Positions 1-8,355 of a stretch of 27,960 nucleotides of DNA are shown in pieces; positions within the stretch are counted from its first letter, which is position 1, and the number at the start of each line of letters is the position of its first letter. The stretch covers positions 1 through 27,960 of the forward strand of contig JALXEI010000030.1 in assembly GCA_027069645.1 (NCBI GenBank). Direction: 5' to 3'. The translations under genes were made by a program, and so were the position numbers. A model generated the notes under the pieces. The model saw nothing but the letters and a program-made list of their open reading frames with translations, did not search any database and was not told the DNA's origin. The stretch is from Hyphomicrobiales bacterium. GTDB lineage: Bacteria; Pseudomonadota; Alphaproteobacteria; Rhizobiales; JAKIUO01.

Positions 1-756
1 CCTGCAAACGGAAACAACGGGAGGCACTTTCGTTTCCTCGAACAAAAGGTAGCCCTTTTGCAAATCCTGCCAGAAGGGCAGCCATTTGTTATTGCGATGG
101 CGATACATGTTCGCCTTTGTCATGCGGAACGGATAGACATGAACATGGAAACGCTTTTGCCCCCGATTGAGGGCAGCCGTGACAATCTTCCAGATTTCAT
201 CAATCACCCTGTTGGTCATGGCATAGCAGCCAATTGACGAACAGCCGCCATGTACCATCAGATAATCGCCCGTACGCCGGTGCGCGCGGTCATAGAGATT
301 GGGATAACCAAGATTGAAAGCACGGTGCCAGCGCGAATGAGGATTGAGTTGTCCCTTGCCAACGGTATAAAATCCCTCGGGGGCCTGATGATCGCCCTGT
401 TTTTGTTTGGGGCCGAGTTTCCCGGAGAAATAACAGATCGGATAGCTGGCAAAGCGTTTGAACCGGTCGCTGTTTTTGATCCACAGTTCCAGCCGGGCCT
501 CTTTTTTGAAAATGCGAACAAAAACCGGGGCACCCAGTTCCAGACCTTTTTTCTTCAGGCGTGCCTGTAACTTTTTCAACTTCGGGGTCGAGGGCAGCGG
601 CAGGGTATAACGATAAAACAGCTTGTGCAGACTCATACGCGCAAAGCGTTCACCCCGGTCCAGAATATCCTGCCCGCCGGAAAAAAACGGCAGAACAATA
701 AAGATCGCCATAACCAGCAAAATTGCCGCCAGTAAAAATTTGTGCAGCGCCCGCAT
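1..756 (-). CDS. L,D-transpeptidase family protein (YafK/YkuD type), partial at left edge
   Basis: The gene is open from an ATG at 754-756 through the first base of the window, giving 252 residues without a stop; the C-terminus is missing. Residues 8-24 form a hydrophobic N-terminal membrane anchor or uncleaved signal, so the protein should act in the periplasm. The diagnostic motif is VHGGCSSIGCYAMT at residues 168-181. By analogy with the usual HG...SHGC arrangement, His169 and Cys177 (in SIGC) are the likely catalytic pair of a YkuD-fold L,D-transpeptidase. Family members make or cut meso-diaminopimelate linkages in peptidoglycan; the YafK branch includes an enzyme that releases peptidoglycan-bound lipoprotein, but this sequence does not show which reaction applies. 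A purine-rich GGGG lies about 10 bases before the ATG. The neighbours give no functional clue. Confidence 0.88.
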   Translation of the reverse strand, partial: MRALHKFLLAAILLVMAIFIVLPFFSGGQDILDRGERFARMSLHKLFYRYTLPLPSTPKLKKLQARLKKKGLELGAPVFVRIFKKEARLELWIKNSDRFKRFASYPICYFSGKLGPKQKQGDHQAPEGFYTVGKGQLNPHSRWHRAFNLGYPNLYDRAHRRTGDYLMVHGGCSSIGCYAMTNRVIDEIWKIVTAALNRGQKRFHVHVYPFRMTKANMYRHRNNKWLPFWQDLQKGYLLFEETKVPPVVSVCR

Positions 757-1223
757 CGGGTTGATATCCCCTGTTCCGTCTGAAAAAATACTATACCAGC
801 GTGTAAAAAGACTGACCTTTGCATTCCCGTCGGGCCTGTTAACCCCCCGCTCCCCGGACAAGCGATAGCGCCGCGCCGGGGTCCAGAGTCGCAAGTGATA
901 TGCTTTTGTTTTTGTTCATTTTCTCAACGCACTGCCGTCTTATTGCCCCTGGATCCCGGAGCAGCGCTGTCGCTTGTCCGGGGAGCAAAACGTGAGTCAG
1001 CCTTTTTTCCATTCCGGTATTATACCTGAAAATAGCAGTCTATTTTGACCAAAAAAAAGTCAGAACCATCGCATGAAAAATACGCGCATTTTCGTCCCTT
1101 TTGATGTCATCCCGTCGAAGGACAGGATCCACACGCGAGGAGCGGGCACATTACAACGGGAGCGGGTTGCAAGTTTCGTACAGAAAATGGCCAGGCCCGG
1201 GGTTTTTGTATTCTGTCCCGGTT
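757..1223. other. Non-coding gap between atpC and the L,D-transpeptidase
   Basis: No credible gene is seen on either strand in this 467-base gap. Its left half is a composite palindromic repeat, entered separately. A perfect inverted repeat AAAATAG-cagt-CTATTTT lies at 1029-1046, next to an A8 run at 1051-1058. I found no clear intrinsic terminator for the atp operon, which reads leftwards into this gap: no stem followed by a T tract lies just after the atpC stop. Confidence 0.6.
791..1027. repeat. Composite palindromic dispersed repeat, copy 1
   Basis: Two arms face each other: 850-885, beginning CTCCCCGGACAAGCGATAGC, and 949-985, ending TCGCTTGTCCGGGGAG. They are near-perfect reverse complements. 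The roughly 60-base spacer starts AGAGTCGCAAGTGAT and contains TTTTGTTTTTGTTCATTTTC. Outside the arms are CTGACCTTTGCATTCC on the left and GTGAGTCAGCC...CATTCCGGTATT on the right. Arms, spacer and both flanks recur at 22906-23205, and one arm plus a flank recurs at 27817-27890. This is therefore a repeat unit of about 230 bases rather than a simple hairpin. It encodes no protein; open frames crossing it give LDPGSALSLVRG-like strings. It is a non-autonomous element of REP/BIME or MITE character; which of these cannot be decided here. Confidence 0.85.
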
Positions 1224-1628
1224 TCAAAGATCCAGCGCTTCCTGCAACTCGCGCAGGCGATCAAGAGCAAATTCGGCCTTGACCTTTTGTCCGTCGGTTT
1301 TGGCGTCGGCAACATCTTCTTCAAGATTTTTGACTTCCTGATCCAGATGAGACTTGTCCAGTTCCTCAAGATCAATGGTTTGCTGGGCCAGTACCACCAG
1401 CCTCGTCGGATCAATTTCCGCAAACCCGCCGCGGACATAAAAGCGCTTGTCATTGCCGGAGCGGGTTACAACTTCCAGCACACCGGGGCGAAGCGAGGTC
1501 ATCACCGGCGCATGGCCAGGCAATATGCCCATATCACCCTCGACCCCTGGCACCCGGACCTGTTGCACATCGGCCGCCAGCACCAGTTTTTCCGGTGAAA
1601 CCAGCTCAAATCTGAATAGTTCCGACAT
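1224..1628 (-). CDS. atpC: ATP synthase F1 subunit epsilon
   Basis: The 134-residue product is the central-stalk epsilon subunit. It couples proton-driven rotation of the c-ring to F1 catalysis and can restrain ATP hydrolysis. The N-terminal beta-sandwich carries the usual FELVSPEKLVLAADV start, then GVEGDMGILPGHAPVMTSL and a YVRGGFAEI strand. A helical hairpin fills the C-terminal third (about residues 85-134). The length is normal for an alphaproteobacterial epsilon subunit. It is the last gene of the atp operon, 28 bases after atpD. The ATG at 1626-1628 was chosen because the family motif begins a few residues inside it. Confidence 0.97.
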   Translation of the reverse strand: MSELFRFELVSPEKLVLAADVQQVRVPGVEGDMGILPGHAPVMTSLRPGVLEVVTRSGNDKRFYVRGGFAEIDPTRLVVLAQQTIDLEELDKSHLDQEVKNLEEDVADAKTDGQKVKAEFALDRLRELQEALDL

Positions 1629-1656
1629 GCCTCATACTCCTGTCCGGGATGGTTTC

Positions 1657-3078
1657 CTAGGCGGCTTCTTCAGCCATTTTATGGGCTTTTTCAATCGCCT
1701 CTTCCATTGTTCCAACCATATAGAAAGCCTGCTCGGGCATATGGTCATATTCACCGGCGATCAATCCCTTGAAGCCGGCAATCGTATCCTTGAGGCCCAC
1801 AAGAACCCCAGGGGTACCGGTAAAGACTTCGGCCACATGGAAAGGCTGCGACAGGAAACGTTCGATCTTGCGGGCCCGGGCCACCGTCAGCTTGTCCTCC
1901 TCGGACAATTCGTCCATGCCCAGAATGGCGATAATATCCTGCAAGGATTTATAGCGTTGCAAAATCTCCTGGACCTGACCGGCAACCTCGTAATGTTCCT
2001 CGCCAACAATGCGCGGATCGAGCGCCCTTGAGGTACTGTCGAGCGGGTCAACGGCCGGATAGATGCCTTTTTCGGCAATGGAACGATCAAGCACCGTGGT
2101 GGCGTCGAGATGGGCAAAGGTCGAGGCCGGGGCCGGGTCGGTCAGGTCATCGGCGGGCACATAAACCGCCTGGATCGAGGTGATCGATCCTTTGGTGGTC
2201 GAGGTAATGCGCTCCTGCATTTCGCCCATATCTGTCGCCAGTGTCGGCTGATAACCCACAGCAGAAGGGATGCGCCCGAGCAGCGCCGACACTTCGGAAC
2301 CGGCTTGCGTAAAGCGGAAGATGTTGTCGAGGAAGAACAACACGTCCTGCCCCTCGTCGCGAAAATGTTCGGCCACCGTCAGACCGGTCAGCGCCACACG
2401 GGCACGGGCGCCGGGCGGTTCGTTCATCTGGCCGTAAACCAGAGAGGCGCGACTGTCGCCACCGCCACCCTTCACGTTCACCTTTGATTCGATCATCTCG
2501 TAATAGAGGTCATTGCCTTCGCGGGTACGCTCCCCCACCCCTGCGAACACGGAATAGCCACCATAGCCCTTGGCGATATTGTTGATCAGCTCCATAATCA
2601 ACACGGTCTTGCCGACACCGGCACCGCCAAACAGGCCGACCTTGCCGCCCTTGGCATAGGGGGCCAGCAGATCCACCACCTTGATGCCGGTTTCAAGAAT
2701 TTCGGTTTCGGTTGACTGTTCGATGAAAGCCGGTGCCTCGGCATGAATAGCACGACGCAAATCGGTATCAATGGGGCCTGCTTCATCAACCGGTTCACCA
2801 ATAACATTCATGATCCGGCCGAGGGTCTCCTTGCCCACCGGCACCCTTATCGGTTCGCCGAGATCCTTCACGGCCTGCCCGCGAACGAGACCTTCGGTGG
2901 CATCCATTGCAATGGTGCGCACGGTATTTTCGCCAAGATGCTGGGCCACTTCGAGCACCAGCCGCTTGCCATTATTATCGGTTTCAAGAGCATTCAGGAT
3001 CGACGGCAGTTCACCATCAAACTTCACATCCACAACAGCGCCGATAATTTGCGCCACCTTGCCCGTATTTTCAGCCAT
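1657..3078 (-). CDS. atpD: ATP synthase F1 subunit beta
   Basis: The 473-residue protein is the catalytic subunit of the F1 head, where ADP and phosphate are condensed. The Walker A loop GGAGVGKTVL lies near residue 150, and GERTREGNDLY near residue 185 carries the glutamate that activates the attacking water. FFLDNIFRFTQAGSEVSALLGRIPSA is followed by the ATPase alpha/beta signature, and the DELSEED-type lever appears here as MDELSEEDK. The length and all catalytic elements are intact. It lies 62 bases downstream of atpG and 28 bases upstream of atpC, so co-transcription is expected. The start ATG (3076-3078) begins MAENTGKVAQI, as is usual in this group. Confidence 0.98.
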   Translation of the reverse strand: MAENTGKVAQIIGAVVDVKFDGELPSILNALETDNNGKRLVLEVAQHLGENTVRTIAMDATEGLVRGQAVKDLGEPIRVPVGKETLGRIMNVIGEPVDEAGPIDTDLRRAIHAEAPAFIEQSTETEILETGIKVVDLLAPYAKGGKVGLFGGAGVGKTVLIMELINNIAKGYGGYSVFAGVGERTREGNDLYYEMIESKVNVKGGGGDSRASLVYGQMNEPPGARARVALTGLTVAEHFRDEGQDVLFFLDNIFRFTQAGSEVSALLGRIPSAVGYQPTLATDMGEMQERITSTTKGSITSIQAVYVPADDLTDPAPASTFAHLDATTVLDRSIAEKGIYPAVDPLDSTSRALDPRIVGEEHYEVAGQVQEILQRYKSLQDIIAILGMDELSEEDKLTVARARKIERFLSQPFHVAEVFTGTPGVLVGLKDTIAGFKGLIAGEYDHMPEQAFYMVGTMEEAIEKAHKMAEEAA

Positions 3079-3140
3079 TACTCTCTCGTCCTTCGTTTTT
3101 CATCGTGCGTGTTGCTGCCGGATACCTGCTGTCCTCATCC

Positions 3141-4037
3141 CTACAGGGCTTCGGCGCCGGAAATGATCTCGATCAGTTCGCTGGTAATCTGTGCCTGTCG
3201 CGAGCGGTTATATTCAAGAGTGAGGCGATCAATCATATCACCGGCATTGCGTGTGGCATTGTCCATTGCCGTCATCCGCGCGCCCTGCTCGCTGGCGGCG
3301 TTTTCCTGCAAGGCCCGGAAAATCTGGGTCATAACATTGCGCGGCAGCAGATCATCAAGGATTTCCGCCTCTCCCGGCTCATATTCATAGGCCGATTCGG
3401 CACCGGCGGAAGGCTTTTCCGCCGCCTCTGAATCGGGAATTTTCGCCGGGATCAGGGGCAGTGCTGTCGGCTTTTGTTCAACCACCGTTTTGAATTCCGA
3501 AAAATACAATGTGCAAACGTCAAATTCTTCCTTTTCGAACAGGTCGAGAACCTGGCGCCCGATGGCTTCGGCTTCCGCAAAACCGATGCGTTTCACATGC
3601 TTCAGATCAACAGGGCTGCCCTTGATCATGCGATCACCATGCTCACGCTTCAGGATATCGAACCCCTTGCGACCAACGCAAAGAATTTTGACCGTCTTGC
3701 CTTCCCCGAGCAGTGCGTCGATATCCTGAACAGCCCGTTTGACGATGTTTGAATTGAAACCGCCGCAAAGACCACGCTCTGCCGTTGCCACCAGCAACAG
3801 ATGCACATCCTGACGACCGGTTCCCACCAGCAACCTGGGGGCCCCCTCATCATGACCGACCTTTGCGCCAAGCGCTGCCATCACCCGATCAATACGATGG
3901 GCATAGGGACGACCGGCCTCGGCAGCTTCCTGGGCGCGACGCAATTTTGCGGCGGCGACCATTTCCATTGCCTTGGTGATCTTTTGCGTCGCCTTGACGC
4001 TCGAGATCCGGTTTCGTAAGTCCTTGAGACTCGCCAT
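3141..4037 (-). CDS. atpG: ATP synthase F1 subunit gamma
   Basis: The 298-residue gamma subunit forms the rotating shaft of F1. The N-terminal helix begins MASLKDLRNRISSVKATQKITKAMEMVAAAKLRRAQ, and the C-terminal helix contains MDNATRNAGDMIDRLTLEYNRSRQAQITSE; these two helices make the coiled coil inside the alpha3-beta3 ring. The middle Rossmann-like domain includes ERGLCGGFN. An acidic, alanine-rich insertion lies around residues 215-237, shortly before the C-terminal helix; this is common in alphaproteobacterial gamma subunits and is not a frameshift. The gene lies 40 bases after atpA and 62 bases before atpD. Confidence 0.97.
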   Translation of the reverse strand: MASLKDLRNRISSVKATQKITKAMEMVAAAKLRRAQEAAEAGRPYAHRIDRVMAALGAKVGHDEGAPRLLVGTGRQDVHLLLVATAERGLCGGFNSNIVKRAVQDIDALLGEGKTVKILCVGRKGFDILKREHGDRMIKGSPVDLKHVKRIGFAEAEAIGRQVLDLFEKEEFDVCTLYFSEFKTVVEQKPTALPLIPAKIPDSEAAEKPSAGAESAYEYEPGEAEILDDLLPRNVMTQIFRALQENAASEQGARMTAMDNATRNAGDMIDRLTLEYNRSRQAQITSELIEIISGAEAL

Positions 4038-4077
4038 TCGCGCTGCAACCCCTGTCTAACTGCCCTTTACCGGTTTT

Positions 4078-5610
4078 CTAGCCGGCAAATCCCGAACTGA
4101 ATTTCTCGACGGCGGCCTTCAAGGCGGCTTCGCTCTCGTCGGTCAACTCTCTTTCCCTGCCGATCGTGGCAAGCAATTCGGCATGCCCGTCTCGCATAAA
4201 ACGCAGCAGTTCCTCTTCATAGCGCCCTACAGCACTCACCGGAATCGCGTCCAGATAGCCTCTTGTTCCCGCATAGATAATGGCCACCTGCTCTTCCATC
4301 TTGAGAGGCGAAAATTGTGGCTGTTTAAGCAATTCGGTAAGACGTTCACCCCGATCCAGCAGTTTTTGCGTCGAGGCATCAAGATCGGAACCAAACTGGG
4401 CAAAGGCGGCCATCTCGCGATATTGCGCCAACTCGCCCTTGATCGCCCCGGCCACCTGTTTCATGGCCTTGAACTGCGCCGCCGATCCCACACGAGACAC
4501 CGACAGTCCGACATTCACAGCCGGTCGCACCCCCTGGAAGAACAGGTCGCTTTCAAGAAAAATCTGCCCGTCGGTAATCGAAATCACATTGGTCGGAATA
4601 TAGGCCGACACGTCATTGGCCTGGGTCTCGACAATCGGCAGCGCCGTCATGGAGCCCGCACCATGATCCTCGTTCAGCTTGGCCGAACGCTCCAGCAAAC
4701 GCGAATGCAGATAGAACACATCCCCCGGATAGGCTTCACGCCCTGGCGGGCGACGCAGCAACAGGGACATCTGGCGATAGGCCACCGCCTGCTTGGAGAG
4801 ATCATCATAGACGATCAGCGCATGCATGCCATTGTCACGGAAATATTCCGCCATTGTACAGCCGGCATAGGGGGCCAGAAACTGCATGGGCGCCGGGTCG
4901 GACGCCGTCGCCGCCACAACCGTGGTATATTCCATCGCACCATTATCTTCCAGCACCTTGACGAACTGGGCAACTGTTGATCTCTTTTGCCCGACCGCAA
5001 CATAGATGCAATAAAGCTTTTCGCTCTCGTCATCCGTTTCATTGACGCTTTTCTGGTTGAGAATGGTGTCAAGAGCGACGGCCGTCTTGCCGGTCTGGCG
5101 GTCACCAATGATCAGTTCGCGCTGGCCACGACCAACGGGGATGAGCGCATCAACCGCCTTGATACCGGTGGCCATCGGCTCATGCACCGACTTGCGCGGC
5201 AGAATGCCCGGCGCCTTGACATCGGCCTGCATGCGCTCGGCACCCTCGATCGGCCCCTTGCCGTCAATGGGGTTGCCGAGGCCATCAACAACACGCCCCA
5301 GAAGCCCCTTGCCGACCGGCACATCAACGATTGCACCGGTACGTTTGACCGTATCGCCTTCCCTGATGTCCTTGTCCGATCCGAAGATCACCACACCGAC
5401 ATTGTCAGCCTCAAGGTTGAGCGCCATACCACGCACCCCTCCCGGAAACTCGACCATCTCACCGGCCTGGACATTGTCAAGGCCGTAGATACGGGCAATA
5501 CCGTCCCCCACGGAAAGCACCTGACCGATCTCCGAAACTTCGGTTTCACGATCAAAATTTTTGATTTGCTCCTTGAGAATGGAAGAAATCTCAGCGGCCT
5601 TGATATCCAT
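4078..5610 (-). CDS. atpA: ATP synthase F1 subunit alpha
   Basis: The 510-residue alpha subunit holds the non-catalytic nucleotide sites of F1 and supplies an arginine finger to beta. The Walker A loop GDRQTGKTAVA lies near residue 170, and the family signature PAVNVGLSVSRVGSAAQ near residue 365. I chose the ATG at 5608-5610 (MDIKAAEISSILKEQIKNF), which matches alphaproteobacterial AtpA N-termini. One codon further out is an in-frame TTG, which would only add a residue. The chosen ATG shares its A with the atpH stop codon (TGATG), and GAGGTGAG lies just upstream, so translation is probably coupled to atpH. Confidence 0.97.
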   Translation of the reverse strand: MDIKAAEISSILKEQIKNFDRETEVSEIGQVLSVGDGIARIYGLDNVQAGEMVEFPGGVRGMALNLEADNVGVVIFGSDKDIREGDTVKRTGAIVDVPVGKGLLGRVVDGLGNPIDGKGPIEGAERMQADVKAPGILPRKSVHEPMATGIKAVDALIPVGRGQRELIIGDRQTGKTAVALDTILNQKSVNETDDESEKLYCIYVAVGQKRSTVAQFVKVLEDNGAMEYTTVVAATASDPAPMQFLAPYAGCTMAEYFRDNGMHALIVYDDLSKQAVAYRQMSLLLRRPPGREAYPGDVFYLHSRLLERSAKLNEDHGAGSMTALPIVETQANDVSAYIPTNVISITDGQIFLESDLFFQGVRPAVNVGLSVSRVGSAAQFKAMKQVAGAIKGELAQYREMAAFAQFGSDLDASTQKLLDRGERLTELLKQPQFSPLKMEEQVAIIYAGTRGYLDAIPVSAVGRYEEELLRFMRDGHAELLATIGRERELTDESEAALKAAVEKFSSGFAG

Positions 5611-6170
5611 CAACTCACCTCTTTCATGGCGGTACGTAAATTATTCAGTCGGGTGCGCAGCGAACTGTCGATCATTCGGCTGCCAATTTTAACGATCAGT
5701 CCCCCCAGAATGTCGGGATCGACAAAAGTTTCGATCTTTACATCCTGCCCGATGGTCGATTTGAGAGTTTTGGCCAGCGTTTCCTGCTGCGGACCGGTCA
5801 GGGGGCTGGCAGAGATCACCTGCGCGGACACTTCCCCCCTGTGAGCCGATAGCAGGGCATGAAAGGCAGCGACCATGTCACGAACAAGCGAGAGCCGGTT
5901 ATTGTGAGCAACGAGCATCAGAAACCGGGCTGACAGCCCTTTTATCCCGGCCTTTTCCAGCACGGCGGACAGCGCTCTTTGCTTGTCGCCAATACTGAAA
6001 GCCGGACTTTTAAGGGCGCGATCCAGATCCTCGCTTTCGTCAAGCAACATCGTCAGACGGTCGAGATCATTTGCCACGGAATCAAGCTCGTCGCCATCGC
6101 GCGCAAGCTCGAACAGGGCCGTTGCATAACGACCTGCCACCCCGGCAACTATGGTTTCACTTCCCGCCAC
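5610..6170 (-). CDS. atpH: ATP synthase F1 subunit delta
   Basis: The 186-residue delta subunit is part of the peripheral stalk that stops the alpha/beta head from rotating. The N-terminal helical domain contains VAGRYATALFELA. The C-terminal part has the conserved IDPDILGG-like turn, here FVDPDILGGLIVKIGSRMIDSSLRTRL, near residues 147-173. The first codon is GTG (6168-6170), with GAGGC five bases upstream; no better ATG fits the family N-terminus. It is the first gene of atpHAGDC. The F0 genes are absent from the window, as is normal in alphaproteobacteria, where F0 and F1 genes are separate operons. Confidence 0.95.
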   Translation of the reverse strand: MAGSETIVAGVAGRYATALFELARDGDELDSVANDLDRLTMLLDESEDLDRALKSPAFSIGDKQRALSAVLEKAGIKGLSARFLMLVAHNNRLSLVRDMVAAFHALLSAHRGEVSAQVISASPLTGPQQETLAKTLKSTIGQDVKIETFVDPDILGGLIVKIGSRMIDSSLRTRLNNLRTAMKEVS

Positions 6171-6287
6171 GTTCAGCCTCGCCCCTTTTTATTCCGCCCT
6201 GCCGGTTGCAAGACCATTTGTTTACAATGGCCTGAAATGAAACCCGCCCGGATTCTTCTCCATTCAGATGGAAAATTCGCGACTCGC

Positions 6288-6304
6288 TGCCGGTCGAACC
6301 GGCA
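6288..6304. other. Perfect hairpin in the gor-atpH gap
   Basis: TGCCGGT-cga-ACCGGCA is a 7-bp perfect stem with a 3-base loop. It lies 106 bases after the gor stop and 118 bases before the atpH start, in the 6171-6409 gap. No T tract follows directly on the minus strand, so it is either a weak terminator of the upstream operon or structure in the atp leader. No convincing promoter could be assigned to the atp operon in this gap. Confidence 0.35.
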
Positions 6305-6409
6305 AAGATTGAGCCTGCTCTAGCATAGGCGACAGACGCTTGCAATACACCTGCTGACAGACAATCAACGAATGTGCGCTGTCGGGCAAGGGAGCCTTTT
6401 TCCCGTTTG

Positions 6410-7783
6410 TCAGGACTCCGCCGCAGGCTGCCATTTCTCGCGCATTGTCACCAGTTCCTCGGCAGCGCAGGGATGCAGGGCCATCGTCGCATCAAAATCG
6501 GCCTTCGTCGCCCCCATGCGTATGGGAATTGCGGCAATTTGTACCATCTCGGCGGCATCGGGACCGACAATGTGACAACCGACAACCCGATCCGTCTCGC
6601 CATCCACAACAAGCTTCATCAGCATTTGTTCGTCGCGTCCCGAAAGGGTGTGGAACATGGGGCGAAAACGGCTCTTGTAGATATCAACACTGCGACATTT
6701 TTCCCTGGCCTCGGCCTCCGGCATGCCGATCGTGCCGACTTCGGGTTCGGTGAAAACGGCCGTGGCGATATATTCATGATCGACGGGAGTCGGATTGTCA
6801 TTAAACAGCGTCTCGCAAAAGGCCATCGCCTCGGCTATGGCCACCGGTGTCAGATTGACACGATGGGTGACATCCCCGATGGCAAAAATATTGTCAACGC
6901 TTGAACGGGAATATTCGTCAACGACAACATAGCCGTTCCAGCCCAGTTCGACACCGGTCTTTTTAAGCCCCAGTCCCAGCGTATTGGGCACGCGCCCGGT
7001 GGCATACATGACAAGCTGCTTGTGCAGACTGTCGCCATCCCTGAAATCAAGCACATATCCCCCCCTGTCGGGGGTAACACCCGTAACCTCGGTATTGCAG
7101 CGAATATCAATGCCACGCTTGACCAGTTCCCCGGCCAGGGCCTCGCGCACATCATCATCAAAGCCGCGCAAAATTTGCGGACCGCGATAGAGGACCGACA
7201 CCTGCACGCCCAGTCCGGCAAAAATGGTGGCAAATTCCAGGGCGATATAACCGCCCCCGACAATGGCTATACTCTCCGGCAATGCCTCCAGTTGCAACGC
7301 CTCGTTTGAGGTAATGACATGCTCTGCACCGGCAATATCGGGAATAAACGGCCGTGATCCGGTGGCGACAAGGATATGTTTTGCGCTGATGGTCTCCTCA
7401 CGATCAGCCAGTTTGATATTGTGACGGTCCGCCAGCACCGCGCGCGCCTGGAAAACCTCGACGCCCGATCGCTCCAGGTTTCGCAGATAGATGGCATTGA
7501 GCCGGTCAATCTCCCGGTCCTTGTTGGCGATCAGCGTCTGCCAGTCGAAATCCGCTTGCGGGATATGCCAGCCATAACCCCGGGCATCCTCGACCAGACC
7601 GTGAAACTTGCTGGCATAAACCAGCAGCTTCTTGGGCACACAGCCGCGAATGACACAGGTGCCGCCAACGCGATATTCCTCGGCAATCGCAACCCTTGCA
7701 CCCATTCCCGCTGCAACGCGCGCTGCCCGTACGCCCCCCGACCCGGCACCGATGACGAAAAGGTCATAATCATATGAAGTCAT
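6410..7783 (-). CDS. gor: Glutathione-disulfide reductase
   Basis: The 457-residue flavoprotein reduces glutathione disulfide with NADPH in the cytoplasm. The FAD-binding fold begins VIGAGSGGVRAAR at residues 10-22. The redox disulfide is Cys43/Cys48 in GGTCVIRGCVPKK, the spacing and context typical of glutathione reductase rather than lipoamide dehydrogenase. A second Rossmann fold, VGGGYIALEFA, binds NADPH. The C-terminal dimer-interface motif reads HPCAAEE, supplying the catalytic His and Glu; the residue after HP is Cys where Thr or Ser is usual. I start at the ATG 7781-7783 (MTSYDYDLFVIG). The frame is open 14 codons further, but that extension is not like the family. It follows rpiA and DUF2059, a familiar alphaproteobacterial order. 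Confidence 0.95.
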   Translation of the reverse strand: MTSYDYDLFVIGAGSGGVRAARVAAGMGARVAIAEEYRVGGTCVIRGCVPKKLLVYASKFHGLVEDARGYGWHIPQADFDWQTLIANKDREIDRLNAIYLRNLERSGVEVFQARAVLADRHNIKLADREETISAKHILVATGSRPFIPDIAGAEHVITSNEALQLEALPESIAIVGGGYIALEFATIFAGLGVQVSVLYRGPQILRGFDDDVREALAGELVKRGIDIRCNTEVTGVTPDRGGYVLDFRDGDSLHKQLVMYATGRVPNTLGLGLKKTGVELGWNGYVVVDEYSRSSVDNIFAIGDVTHRVNLTPVAIAEAMAFCETLFNDNPTPVDHEYIATAVFTEPEVGTIGMPEAEAREKCRSVDIYKSRFRPMFHTLSGRDEQMLMKLVVDGETDRVVGCHIVGPDAAEMVQIAAIPIRMGATKADFDATMALHPCAAEELVTMREKWQPAAES

Positions 7784-7833
7784 ATATTGTCCGTTCCATT
7801 CCCGACGCCCCGCAACGGGGCCCAAAAAGCCGG

Positions 7834-8355
7834 CTAGTTCAAGCCTCGCTTCCTGGCTTCTTCCTTAAAGCGATTGATGATATCGGCACCCAGCTTTTGC
7901 CCCCACTCCTGGCCAATGCGGATTGATTCCTGCATGATCACCGGCAGTCGCGCCACCAGCTTGCGACCGATGGGCGTTTTGTAAAAAGCGCTGATCTCGT
8001 TCATCTCGGCGACCGTAAACTGTTTCGCATAAAGACGCGCAGCCTGAGAAACAACCTCTTCCTTGCGACGCGCGGCATCCTCCATAATCGGCTTGAGGAT
8101 TTCACGAACCTGTTTCTCCTTGCCCGGATTTTGCTGCACCACAACAAGGGTGATCTGGGCCCGCATGACGGCCAGAATGGATTCGAAGGAACGTTCGGCG
8201 CCGGTGATCGTCATCAGTTGCCGGGCGGCCCTGACAGCCGCCGGATCGACTGCCCTGTCCTGCGCAAGCGCGCCGGTGTACATCCCGGCGAGCAGCAGGC
8301 CAAGCCAGGCCATCGCTGTAAATCCGTATCTCATCTTTTTCCCCGATTTTTTCAT
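7834..8355 (-). CDS. Secreted DUF2059 domain-containing protein
   Basis: A 173-residue protein with a basic N-terminus and hydrophobic stretch (about residues 9-31) ending in a TGALAQ signal-peptidase site, so it is probably periplasmic. The mature part is helical and charged. It carries the DUF2059 hallmark near residues 112-136: FTVAEMNEISAFYKTPIGRK. The molecular function of the family is unknown. Its ATG overlaps the rpiA stop by one base (TAATG), so translation is probably coupled; a second Met seven codons in is possible but less favoured. It lies between rpiA and gor, a gene order that recurs in alphaproteobacteria, which suggests co-expression but does not define a role. Confidence 0.88.
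   Translation of the reverse strand: MKKSGKKMRYGFTAMAWLGLLLAGMYTGALAQDRAVDPAAVRAARQLMTITGAERSFESILAVMRAQITLVVVQQNPGKEKQVREILKPIMEDAARRKEEVVSQAARLYAKQFTVAEMNEISAFYKTPIGRKLVARLPVIMQESIRIGQEWGQKLGADIINRFKEEARKRGLN

Noticed and set aside
1029..1046. AAAATAG-cagt-CTATTTT as the atp operon terminator
   Set aside because: It is about 180 bases past atpC, is all A/T except one pair per arm, and has no T tract after it on the minus strand.
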